A stretch of 64,000 nt of DNA from Streptomyces sp. M41(2017) (GTDB taxonomy: Bacteria > Actinomycetota > Actinomycetes > Streptomycetales > Streptomycetaceae), in contig NZ_MWFK01000001.1 in assembly GCF_002078175.1 (NCBI RefSeq), forward strand, positions 1,054,001 to 1,118,000. The letters run 5' to 3'. Of the stretch, positions 53,749 to 63,701 are shown in pieces (position 1 is the stretch's first letter; the number at the start of each line of letters is the position of its first letter). The notes under the pieces are model-generated. The model saw nothing but the letters and a program-made list of their open reading frames with translations, made no database searches and had not been told where the DNA came from. Made by a program: the position numbers and the translations under genes.

Positions 53749-55035
53749 ATGAGTGCCGTGAGTGCCGTCTCACCTGCGCGCAACCGCTGGAACAAGGCCT
53801 TCCAGGGTCTGCAGAAGATGGGCCGGAGTCTTCAGCTGCCGATCGCCGTACTGCCTGCCGCCGGCATCCTCAACCGGCTGGGCCAGCCGGACGTGTTCGG
53901 GGCGGACGGGCTCGGCTGGGACAACGTCTCGAAGGTGATGGGAGCGGCGGGCGGCGCGCTGCTCGACGGTCAGCTCGGTCTGCCCATGCTGTTCTGTGTG
54001 GGCGTGGCCATCGGCATGGCGAAGAAGTCGGACGGTTCGACGGCGCTCGCGGCGGTGGTGGGGTTCCTCGTCTACTACAGCGTGCTGCGCGCGTTTCCGG
54101 AGGACTGCCCGGGAGGCAGCACGGCGATCAAGCTGGGCTGTCAGCTGGAGGACAACTCCGTCATCGAGTTCACCTACCAGAACCCCGGGGTGTTCGGCGG
54201 CATCGTGATCGGGCTGCTGTCGGCGTACTTCTGGCAGCGGTTCCACCGTACGAAGCTGGTGGACTGGCTCGGCTTCTTCAACGGGCGCCGGCTGGTGCCG
54301 ATCATCATGGCGTTCGTGGCGATCCTGTTCGCCTCGTTGTGCGTGTGGGTGTGGCCGCCGATCGGTGACGCGCTGGAGAACTTCAGCGACTGGCTGGTCG
54401 GGTTGGGCGCGTGGGGCGCGGGCGTGTTCGGCCTGGCCAACCGGGCGCTGCTGGTGATCGGCCTGCACCAGTTCCTGAACGTGCCCATCTGGTTCCAGTT
54501 CGGCAGCTACACCAAGCCGGACGGGGAGGTCGTGCACGGTGACATCAACATGTTCCTGGCGGGCGACCCGAACGCGGGGCAGTTCACCTCGGGCTTCTTC
54601 CCGATCATGATGTTCGCGCTGCCCGCGGCGGCGCTGGCGATCACGCACTGCGCGAAGCCGCATCGCCGCAAGGAGGTGGGCGGTCTGATGCTGTCGGTGG
54701 CGCTGACGTCGTTCGTCACCGGCATCACGGAGCCGCTGGAGTACTCGTTCCTGTTCATCGCGCCGCTGCTGTACGTGGTGCACGCGATCCTCACCGGCGT
54801 CTCGATGGCGGTGACGTGGGGTCTGGGCGTGCACGACGGCTTCAGTTTCTCGGCGGGTCTGATCGACTACGTCATCAACTGGAACCTGGCGACGAAGCCG
54901 TGGGCGATCGTGCCGATCGGGCTGTGCTTCGCGGCCGTGTACTACACGATCTTCCGGTTCGCGATCACGAAGTTCGACCTGAAGACGCCGGGGCGGGAAC
55001 CGGAGGAGGACGTGGAGGACACGACCAAGGCGTAG
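53749..55035 (+). CDS. nagE1: PTS EIIC component, GlcNAc family (NagE1-like)
   Basis: A 428-residue membrane permease of the PTS glucose/GlcNAc family with about ten hydrophobic segments. GMAKKSDGSTALAAVVGF, GFFNGRRLVPIIMAF, FPIMMFALPAAALAI and the conserved GITEPLEYSFLFIAP (substrate-site Glu) are visible. It lacks EIIA/EIIB domains, which are supplied by separate proteins. CGGAGG sits before MSAVSAV. Controlled through the upstream dre site. Confidence 0.92.
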   Translation: MSAVSAVSPARNRWNKAFQGLQKMGRSLQLPIAVLPAAGILNRLGQPDVFGADGLGWDNVSKVMGAAGGALLDGQLGLPMLFCVGVAIGMAKKSDGSTALAAVVGFLVYYSVLRAFPEDCPGGSTAIKLGCQLEDNSVIEFTYQNPGVFGGIVIGLLSAYFWQRFHRTKLVDWLGFFNGRRLVPIIMAFVAILFASLCVWVWPPIGDALENFSDWLVGLGAWGAGVFGLANRALLVIGLHQFLNVPIWFQFGSYTKPDGEVVHGDINMFLAGDPNAGQFTSGFFPIMMFALPAAALAITHCAKPHRRKEVGGLMLSVALTSFVTGITEPLEYSFLFIAPLLYVVHAILTGVSMAVTWGLGVHDGFSFSAGLIDYVINWNLATKPWAIVPIGLCFAAVYYTIFRFAITKFDLKTPGREPEEDVEDTTKA

Positions 55036-55079
55036 CCCTCTTCCGCCGGAGGGGCCGCCCACCAGCACCGCTCTCCCCC

Positions 55080-55113
55080 AAGGGCCCCCGGACCACCTGG
55101 TCCGGGGGCCCTT
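55080..55113 (+). terminator. Hairpin after nagE1
   Basis: A perfect 15-bp stem (55080-55094 with 55099-55113), a 4-base loop and a short TTCGG tail separate the two EIIC genes, so nagE2 has its own promoter. Confidence 0.85.
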
Positions 55114-55196
55114 CGGCATGACCGGAACCAGTTCTTCCCGTTATGGCCGAGACCACAAAATCAGCGGGTTCCTTATCCAGCCTTCACCGTGCTACA

Positions 55197-55229
55197 ACAG
55201 GTCTACACCACTGAGTGGTGTAGACCACG
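55197..55229 (+). promoter_or_regulatory. Two adjacent DasR operators before nagE2
   Basis: Two dre-like sites lie almost end to end: ACAGGTCTACACCACT (55197-55212) and AGTGGTGTAGACCACG (55214-55229). Paired sites are known upstream of Streptomyces nagE2. They lie about 90-120 bases before the nagE2 start and should give strong GlcNAc-responsive repression. Confidence 0.88.
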
Positions 55230-55318
55230 CGAGGCCGACGAGTCGCCGCGTACCCCCAAAGACGCCGCCGTCCTCATCACTGTCCCCTGGGCGGCGCCTT
55301 GCCTACTGGAGGAAGTTG

Positions 55319-56587
<1,269 letters not shown>

Positions 56588-56611
56588 CACCGAGCCTCCT
56601 CCCGTACAGCG

Positions 56612-56646
56612 GAATTCCCCGGACCGTCCGACGGTCCGGGGAATTC
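56612..56646 (+). terminator. Strong hairpin after nagE2
   Basis: A perfect 16-bp stem (56612-56627 with 56631-56646) with a 3-base loop. It separates the PTS unit from the glycocin cassette. Confidence 0.88.
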
Positions 56647-56728
56647 GGCATGCCCAAAATGATGGACCCACCAAAAAAAGCCACCACCCCGAACGGACAA
56701 AGTGACCACCGTCACTGATCATTCGACC

Positions 56729-56758
56729 TTGATCATTTGATTGTTCTGCGTCTACGGT
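56729..56758 (+). promoter_or_regulatory. Candidate promoter of the glycocin cassette
   Basis: A -35-like TTGATC (56729-56734) and a -10-like TACGGT (56753-56758) are separated by 18 bases in a noticeably AT-richer stretch. Two TGATCA boxes (56716-56721 and 56730-56735), 14 bases apart, overlap the -35 region and could bind a regulator. Prediction from sequence only. Confidence 0.5.
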
Positions 56759-56824
56759 CGACATCGGGCCGGCCACGAAAACGACCAAGAAGGCCGGCCG
56801 AGACCAGAACAAGTGGGGAAATCG

Positions 56825-57016
56825 ATGAGTCTTCAAGCTCTTCGCGAGATGCAGTTCACCGCGCTCACCGACGAGGAGGCCGCCGCCGCCTCCGGTGAGG
56901 GCAAGCCGAGTCGGGCCCGTTGCGAATGGATCTTCGCGCAGATCGGGAATCCGATGTCGTGCAGTTACGGGGATTACTACAAGCTCTGGAAGTCGCTGGG
57001 CTGCGACAAGCTGTAA
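56825..57016 (+). CDS. Glycocin-type RiPP precursor peptide
   Basis: A 63-residue peptide behind GTGGGGAAA. The leader (MSLQALREMQFTALTDEEAA, then ASGEG) resembles double-glycine leaders (L-T-x-x-E pattern), and cleavage falls near AASG/EG/KPSRARC, uncertain to two residues. The core has just three Cys: Cys33, Cys46 and Cys60. CEWIFAQIG and YYKLWKSLGC can form two helices joined by the loop NPMSCSYGD. By analogy with sublancin, Cys46 in the loop would be S-glycosylated and Cys33-Cys60 would form the one disulfide. The following genes encode the exporter-protease and a SunS-like glycosyltransferase. Confidence 0.85.
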   Translation: MSLQALREMQFTALTDEEAAAASGEGKPSRARCEWIFAQIGNPMSCSYGDYYKLWKSLGCDKL

Positions 57017-57026
57017 GGACGACCGG

Positions 57027-57052
57027 TGCCCGCCCCTGCTCGGGGGCGGGCA
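57027..57052 (+). terminator. Hairpin between precursor and exporter genes
   Basis: A 10-bp perfect stem (57027-57036 with 57043-57052) with a 6-base loop, followed by TCTCCATTT, lies between the precursor and exporter. It probably lets most transcripts stop after the precursor, giving an excess of peptide over enzymes, as is common in bacteriocin operons. Confidence 0.7.
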
Positions 57053-57089
57053 TCTCCATTTCCCGCCGGCAGGCCCAGGAGATCCAAGC

Positions 57090-59174
57090 TTGAAGTGGCA
57101 GAGCTACCACACCCGTCAGTCCGGGGAGACGGACTGCGGCCCCTCGTGCGTCCGCACGGTGCTGTTGCGGCACGGCGTCGTCATCGACACCGCGATCCTG
57201 CGCGAGGCGATCGGGCTCGCCGAGCAGGGTTCGAGTCTCCTCCGGCTCCGTGACGCCCTCGCGGGATACGGCGTCGACAGCGAACTGCTGCGACTGGACA
57301 TCGGCGGGCTGGCCCAGGCCGTGCGGTTGGCGGGACCTGCGGTCATCCTGATGGACGACGAGGGGTACCGGCACTTCGTCGTCGTGCACGAGGTCACCCC
57401 CCAGGGCGACTTCATCGTCGGCGACCCTCTGATGTCCCGGCCGATGCGGCTGCCGCCCGCGACGCTGGCCGAGCTGTTCCACGGCGAGGTCCTGGTCACG
57501 GACCGCCCGGCCGCACGGCCGTCGCCAATGGCGCGACTCCGGCGGCCCGGGCCACCCGGGCTGCTGCGTCAGACGGTCCGGGAGCACCGCGGACACCTCA
57601 CGGTCGTCCTCGTCACCACCGTGGTCGTCTCCCTCGTCGCCCTGCTGAACAGCCTGTTCGTGCAGGTGGCGGTGGACCGGGTCATGGGGGACGGGAACCG
57701 CGGACGACTCGCTCTCCTGTCGGCCGAGTTCATCGGCGTCGCGATGGCGGCGGCCGGCATCCAGTTCCTGCGTGGCCGGGTCATCGTCGCACTGAGTCAG
57801 TCCCTGCAGCGGACGCTCTCCGAGCGTTATCTCGGCAAGCTCCTGCGCCTTCCGGCCCACTATTTCAAGAGCCGTAGGCCGGGCGATCTGGTCAGCCGTA
57901 TCGACGACGTCCAAGAGATCCAGGGACTGATCACCGCTGCCGCCGTACGCGCCGCTGTGGATCTCTGCGTCGTGTTCTCCGTCGGCACTTATCTACTGGT
58001 GTCGAGCCCCACCCTCTTCCTTTTCCTGATCCCGCCCGCGACGGTCAATCTACTCAGCTCCTTTCTCCTCTTTCCACACATCAGGAGCGCCGCCGAGGAG
58101 GCTCTCCAGCGCGATGCGACCCTGAAGTCCGAGACGCTCAACGTACTGCGGGGACATACGGAGTTCATCGGCTACGGACGTCGCGAATTCGCCTTCGGAC
58201 GGATGGCACGGGCACTGGAGCGCAGAATCACGTCGGAGACCAGGCTGGGGCGCCTGGAGAACATCAACGCGGTGATCAAGACGGCCACCCAGACCGTTTT
58301 CACCGTGGTGATCGCGTGGGCCGGCCTCAGCCGCATGCTCTCCGGCTCCCTCACCGTCGGTCAGGTCTTCGGATTCCTCACCATGTCCGGCTACTTCCTC
58401 GGCGCCATGGACTCCGTCGCCTCGCTCCAGGTCACCGCCCAGCGCACGTCGGCCGCTCTCGGCCGGTACCGGGACGTCATCCTCCAGCGGGACGACGCCC
58501 GTCAGGGACTGCCGGACGAGGAGGCGCAGACACCGCTGGAGCCGGCCGACCTGCGCGTGAGGGATCTGGGCTTCACCCACGAGGGCTCCGGCCGCGCGGC
58601 ACTCTCCGGCATCACCCTGGACATTCCCCACGGCACCAGCGTTCTGCTGCGCGGCGCGAACGGCTCGGGAAAGAGCACCCTCCTCGCCCTGCTCGCGGGT
58701 ACGCACACCGGATATCGCGGCAGCATCACCCTCGGCGGTGCCGAGGTCGATCGGATCCGGGAGGCCGACCTGTGCCGTCGCGTCCTCTATGTGCCCGAGA
58801 ATCCCGTCCTGCTCACCGCCTCGCTGCGCGAGAACCTCACGCTCGGCGTCGCCCACCCGACGGCGGACATCATCGAGGCGTGCCGTGTGGCCTGCTTCCT
58901 CGAGGTGCTCGACACCCTCGCGGGAGGACTGGACGCACCCCTCCGGGAGAGCGGCGCCGGTCTATCCCGCGGGCAGATCCAACGGCTGTCGATAGCCCGG
59001 GCCGTTCTGCACGCCCCGGACGTCTATCTGTTCGACGAGACGTTCAGCGGCGTCGACCGCGAGACCTTCGGCCGTGTCTGGGGAAATCTGAAATCGGTGA
59101 AGGGAACGAAGGTCCTGGTCTCGCACGGGCATGTCCAGGACATCGACTTCGACCTCAGCCACACCCTCGGCTGA
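57090..59174 (+). CDS. Peptidase C39 ABC exporter for the glycocin (SunT-like)
   Basis: A 694-residue bacteriocin transporter. The N-terminal C39 protease has Gln10, Cys16 (TDCGPSC), His95 (YRHFVVVHE) and Asp112 (VGDP). A six-helix ABC exporter domain spans about residues 150-430. The ATPase has Walker A GANGSGKST (522-530), signature LSRGQIQR, Walker B VYLFDETF and H-loop LVSHGH. It removes the leader and exports the peptide. TTG start with AGGAG ten bases upstream. The Q-loop part (YVPENPVLLTASLREN) is normal. Confidence 0.93.
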   Translation: MKWQSYHTRQSGETDCGPSCVRTVLLRHGVVIDTAILREAIGLAEQGSSLLRLRDALAGYGVDSELLRLDIGGLAQAVRLAGPAVILMDDEGYRHFVVVHEVTPQGDFIVGDPLMSRPMRLPPATLAELFHGEVLVTDRPAARPSPMARLRRPGPPGLLRQTVREHRGHLTVVLVTTVVVSLVALLNSLFVQVAVDRVMGDGNRGRLALLSAEFIGVAMAAAGIQFLRGRVIVALSQSLQRTLSERYLGKLLRLPAHYFKSRRPGDLVSRIDDVQEIQGLITAAAVRAAVDLCVVFSVGTYLLVSSPTLFLFLIPPATVNLLSSFLLFPHIRSAAEEALQRDATLKSETLNVLRGHTEFIGYGRREFAFGRMARALERRITSETRLGRLENINAVIKTATQTVFTVVIAWAGLSRMLSGSLTVGQVFGFLTMSGYFLGAMDSVASLQVTAQRTSAALGRYRDVILQRDDARQGLPDEEAQTPLEPADLRVRDLGFTHEGSGRAALSGITLDIPHGTSVLLRGANGSGKSTLLALLAGTHTGYRGSITLGGAEVDRIREADLCRRVLYVPENPVLLTASLRENLTLGVAHPTADIIEACRVACFLEVLDTLAGGLDAPLRESGAGLSRGQIQRLSIARAVLHAPDVYLFDETFSGVDRETFGRVWGNLKSVKGTKVLVSHGHVQDIDFDLSHTLG

Positions 59175-59218
59175 CCCCGGCCGCTCGGCCGCCCCCACGG
59201 GAAAGGCATCACCCCCCG

Positions 59219-60526
59219 ATGAAATTCGCTCAGCTGCTCGATCTCGTCCGTACGGACGGCGGACTCCCCGCGTCCCGGTTCGCCGACGACCTGGCCCTCA
59301 TCACCTCCGTCTCCCTGGACCTCGCGGAGACCGAGCTGGCCTCGTCCGATCCCGCGCTGCTGGCGGCTTCGTACGAGGAAAACCGGCCCGCGGCCGTCAC
59401 CGTCGTCGTCCTCAGCCGCGACGAGGAGGACCGCATCGCGGGCACGCTCGGCGCTCTCGTCCACGACGCCGACCACTGCCTGCTCATAGACTCGGGATCC
59501 ACCGACGCCACCGTGGAGCGCGCCCGCGCGGCCCGCGCCGACATACGCGTCCTGAACGCCGCCTGGGTCGACGACTTCGCGCACCACCGCAACCTCGCCT
59601 TCGACCACGTCACCGAGGGCTGGATCCTGCACGTCGACGCCGACGAGGTCCTCGCCACCGACCACGCGGGCCGTATACGGCGGGCGCTCGGCGTCCTGGA
59701 CCACCTCCTGCCCGAGGCGGACTTCGTCGTCTCACCGACCATCGCCGACATCGACGGCCCGACCTACACCAACACCCAGCGCGCTCTGCGCTCCGGCAGT
59801 GCCCTCCGCTTCCGCGGTCGCGTACACGAGCACCCGTACGACGCCTCGGGGAACAGTCCGGCGCGCATCGGCATCGACGCGCGGCTCGACCACGCCGGCT
59901 ACCTGCCGGAGGTGGTCGAGGCCCGCGGGAAACGCGACCGGTACGGAAGGCTCTGCCGCCTGGCCGCCGCCGATGAGCCGGGTCACCCCAAGTGGGTCTT
60001 CTACGAGGTCCGCGACACCCTGGACTACCGGACCACGTCCCGTCAGGACCTGATGGCCGCCTTCGCCCGGCTCGAGAAGGCCTTCGAGGGGTCCGAGCCC
60101 GGCGTCGGGCCGGACTACCGGTCGGAGCGCACGATCGACGCGTGGGCCCTGCTGTGCGAACTGGCGATCCGGTTCGGCGGAGCCGAGGAGATCCGCTCGT
60201 ACAGTGCGCTGCTGGCCGGTGCGGGGCGGGCCGTGGAGGCCACGTACTACCGCACCGTGCTGGAGTCGAGCCGACTGCTCGGGCGTCTGTCCGCTCTCGT
60301 CGACGGCATCAGCGCCGTCGAGCCGCACGAGGAACCGGCCAACCGGCACCTGATGGCCCGGCTCTTCGAACTCCAGGCCACCCTCGCACTCTCCAGCGGA
60401 CGCTACGAGGCGGTCGAACCGGCCTACGGCAAGGCGGTCGCGCGCGGCGCCGGGCAGAGCGTGACCGAGGACTTCGCGATGCTGGGCCGCCTACTGCCCG
60501 GCCCGGGGAGCGGAACCGGGCAGTAA
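59219..60526 (+). CDS. SunS-like peptide S-glycosyltransferase
   Basis: A 435-residue GT2 enzyme collinear with SunS over its length. AASYEENRPAAVTVVVLSRD, LIDSGSTDATVERA, the DxD motif HVDADEV (Asp140, Asp142), FRGRVHEHPYD, the HAGY segment and PKWVFYEVR match the SunS layout, and the C-terminal third is helical, TPR-like, as in SunS. SunS moves glucose from UDP-glucose to a Cys of the sublancin precursor, so this enzyme should modify Cys46 of the precursor. The sugar cannot be predicted. It ends the cassette; no thioredoxin or immunity gene follows. Confidence 0.9.
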   Translation: MKFAQLLDLVRTDGGLPASRFADDLALITSVSLDLAETELASSDPALLAASYEENRPAAVTVVVLSRDEEDRIAGTLGALVHDADHCLLIDSGSTDATVERARAARADIRVLNAAWVDDFAHHRNLAFDHVTEGWILHVDADEVLATDHAGRIRRALGVLDHLLPEADFVVSPTIADIDGPTYTNTQRALRSGSALRFRGRVHEHPYDASGNSPARIGIDARLDHAGYLPEVVEARGKRDRYGRLCRLAAADEPGHPKWVFYEVRDTLDYRTTSRQDLMAAFARLEKAFEGSEPGVGPDYRSERTIDAWALLCELAIRFGGAEEIRSYSALLAGAGRAVEATYYRTVLESSRLLGRLSALVDGISAVEPHEEPANRHLMARLFELQATLALSSGRYEAVEPAYGKAVARGAGQSVTEDFAMLGRLLPGPGSGTGQ

Positions 60527-60531
60527 GGACC

Positions 60532-61284
60532 TCACACCTCGTACGTCACCCGAGGCACCGCCAGTTCCAAGGGCCCCGTGTACGCCGTGCGGGCGTCGGC
60601 GAGGTTGGTCCGGGGGTTCGTCCAGGGGGGGATGTGGGTGAGGACGAGGCGGCGGGCGGCGGCTCGGGTGGCGGACTCGCCTGCCTGGCGGCCGTTGAGG
60701 TGGAGGTCGGGGATCTCCTCCTTGCCGTGGGTGAACGCCGCCTCGCACAGGAACAGGTCCGTGTCGCGGGCGAGTTCGTCCAGCACCTCGGTCGGCCCGG
60801 TGTCCCCGGAGTACGTCAGCGACCGCCCGCCGTGCTCCAGCCGGATCCCGTACGCCTCCACGGGGTGGCGCACCCGCTCCGTGTGCACGGTGAACGGGCC
60901 GAGCTCGAAGGTGCTCGGCTTGACGGTGTGGAAGTCGAAGACCTCGCTCATCGAGGACGCGGACGGCGTGTCGGCGTAGGCCGTCGTCAGGCGCTCCTCG
61001 GTGCCCTCGGGTCCGTAGACGGGGATCGGGTCGCAGCGGCCGCCGTCGTGACGGTAGTAGCGCGCGACGAAGTACGCGCACATGTCGATGCAGTGGTCGG
61101 CGTGCAGATGGCTGAGGAAGATCGCGTCGAGGTCGTAGAGACCGCAGTGGCGCTGCAGCTCGCCCAGGGCACCGTTGCCCATGTCGAGGAGCAGCCGGAA
61201 GCCGTCGGCCTCTACGAGGTAGCTCGAACAGGCCGATTCCGCGGACGGGAACGACCCCGAGCAGCCGACGACGGTGAGCTTCAT
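60532..61284 (-). CDS. Metallo-beta-lactamase fold hydrolase
   Basis: A 250-residue MBL protein. The metal motif is LSHLHADHCIDM, with later ligands in TYSGDTGPTEVL and LVLTHIPPW. It resembles the RNase Z/phosphodiesterase-like branch that hydrolyses cyclic phosphodiesters or small esters. It is convergent with the glycosyltransferase (5 bases between stops) and belongs to the chromosomal backbone rather than the glycocin set. Confidence 0.87.
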   Translation of the reverse strand: MKLTVVGCSGSFPSAESACSSYLVEADGFRLLLDMGNGALGELQRHCGLYDLDAIFLSHLHADHCIDMCAYFVARYYRHDGGRCDPIPVYGPEGTEERLTTAYADTPSASSMSEVFDFHTVKPSTFELGPFTVHTERVRHPVEAYGIRLEHGGRSLTYSGDTGPTEVLDELARDTDLFLCEAAFTHGKEEIPDLHLNGRQAGESATRAAARRLVLTHIPPWTNPRTNLADARTAYTGPLELAVPRVTYEV

Positions 61285-61534
61285 AAGAGCTGGAACCTCC
61301 GCGCTGGCAGGTTGTGCAGAGAGTAGGTGGGGGGCGCAGGTACTCGGGTTGCGGATACGGGAACGGGAGTCGTGCGGTTCGTCGAGCCTAAGGCGCGTCA
61401 GGGCCGGTCGCTCCTCCGCCAGGGGCTGTTGTGGGCGAACTCACCTGTGGTGTCACCGGTTCGGATGGACCTTGGGTCAACCGGGGTCCGTACCGGTCGG
61501 GCGTGGGCAGATGCGCGCCGGTACCTTCTTCGGT

Positions 61535-62008
61535 ATGGACAGCTCCTGGTGGCTCGCGTCGGCCGCGGTGGTACTGCTCGCGCTGATCGCGGCGGTGGTG
61601 GACGGATGGGGGCGCCGCGGGCGCCGGCCGGCCGGGCGGCAGCGTCCCCCGGGCCGGCCCACGGGTCCGCGCCGGGGGGCGAGGCTCCGCGGCGGACCGC
61701 TGCCCAAGCCGGCGGAGATCTGGTGGGCGAACGTGCCCTACGAGGACGGGCCGGGGGCCAAGGACCGGCCGTGTCTGGTGCTGACGGTGCGCGGGAAGCG
61801 GGTGACCGTCGCGAAGATCACCAGCAAGCACCACGACGAGCGGCCCGGTGTGATCCCGCTGCCCCCGGGTGCTGTCGGGGACGCGCAGGGGCGCCCGAGC
61901 TATCTGGAGACGGACGAACTGCGCGAGGTGTCGCTGCGGGACTTCCGGCGCCGGGTGGGCGTGGTCGAGCCCGCGCTGTGGGACCAGGTGCGGAACCTGG
62001 CGGGCTGA
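61535..62008 (+). CDS. Membrane-anchored PemK/MazF-like protein
   Basis: A 157-residue protein with an N-terminal membrane helix (WWLASAAVVLLALIAAVVDG), a basic Arg/Pro/Gly linker and a C-terminal PemK/MazF-like barrel: AEIWWANVPYEDGPGAKDRPC, LVLTVRGKRVTVAKITSKH and LETDELREVSLRDFRRRVG. MazF-type proteins cut RNA, but no antitoxin gene is adjacent and membrane anchoring is unusual, so it may not be a toxin. An upstream ATG at 61511 is possible. Confidence 0.8.
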   Translation: MDSSWWLASAAVVLLALIAAVVDGWGRRGRRPAGRQRPPGRPTGPRRGARLRGGPLPKPAEIWWANVPYEDGPGAKDRPCLVLTVRGKRVTVAKITSKHHDERPGVIPLPPGAVGDAQGRPSYLETDELREVSLRDFRRRVGVVEPALWDQVRNLAG

Positions 62009-62071
62009 GACCGCCGGGAGCCGGTCGGCAGCGGCGACCGGCCCTCCCTTGCGGGAAGAACGAGGCAGGTG

Positions 62072-62139
62072 GAGCGTGAAACGCCGGAGGGCGTGGAGAC
62101 CAGGGTTCCGGTCTCCACGCCCTCCGGCGTTTCACGCTC
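62072..62139. terminator. Very long perfect hairpin between the PemK-like gene and cysM
   Basis: Arms of 30 bases (62072-62101 and 62110-62139) are perfectly complementary with an 8-base loop. It lies between convergent genes and should terminate both. The stem is unusually long for an intrinsic terminator. Confidence 0.85.
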
Positions 62140-62161
62140 TTCGACGGGCGCGCCGTCCGGG

Positions 62162-63520
<1,359 letters not shown>

Positions 63521-63622
63521 TCAGCGCGTACAGATGGCGCTCTGCAGCCTGCACAGGTCGACGTGCAGCCGCGCCACGAGCAGGGCGCCCGGCGTCTTGT
63601 CGCTCACGTCGTGGAAAACCAT
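63521..63622 (-). CDS. Cysteine-type leader peptide upstream of cysO
   Basis: A 33-residue peptide, MVFHDVSDKTPGALLVAR then LHVDLCRLQSAICTR. The C-terminal pattern LHVDLCRLQSAIC is that of the short peptides found before sulfur-assimilation genes in actinomycetes. The two Cys codons near its end suit translational attenuation by cysteinyl-tRNA. It sits 112 bases upstream of cysO on the same strand. Confidence 0.85.
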   Translation of the reverse strand: MVFHDVSDKTPGALLVARLHVDLCRLQSAICTR

Positions 63623-63701
63623 GGGCTCATCGTATCGATTCCCGGTACGGGTCCCGGAGTGTGATCTCGCATTCCGGACGATTTCTGACCGATGCGTGAG
63701 A

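Noticed and set aside
56825..59174. Lanthipeptide or lasso peptide interpretation of the cassette
   Set aside because: No LanB/LanM/LanL dehydratase or cyclase, and no lasso cyclase or B protein, is nearby; the only modifying enzyme is a SunS-like glycosyltransferase.
61535..62008. A complete type II toxin-antitoxin pair
   Set aside because: No antitoxin-sized gene flanks the PemK-like gene; upstream is a divergent MBL gene and downstream a terminator.
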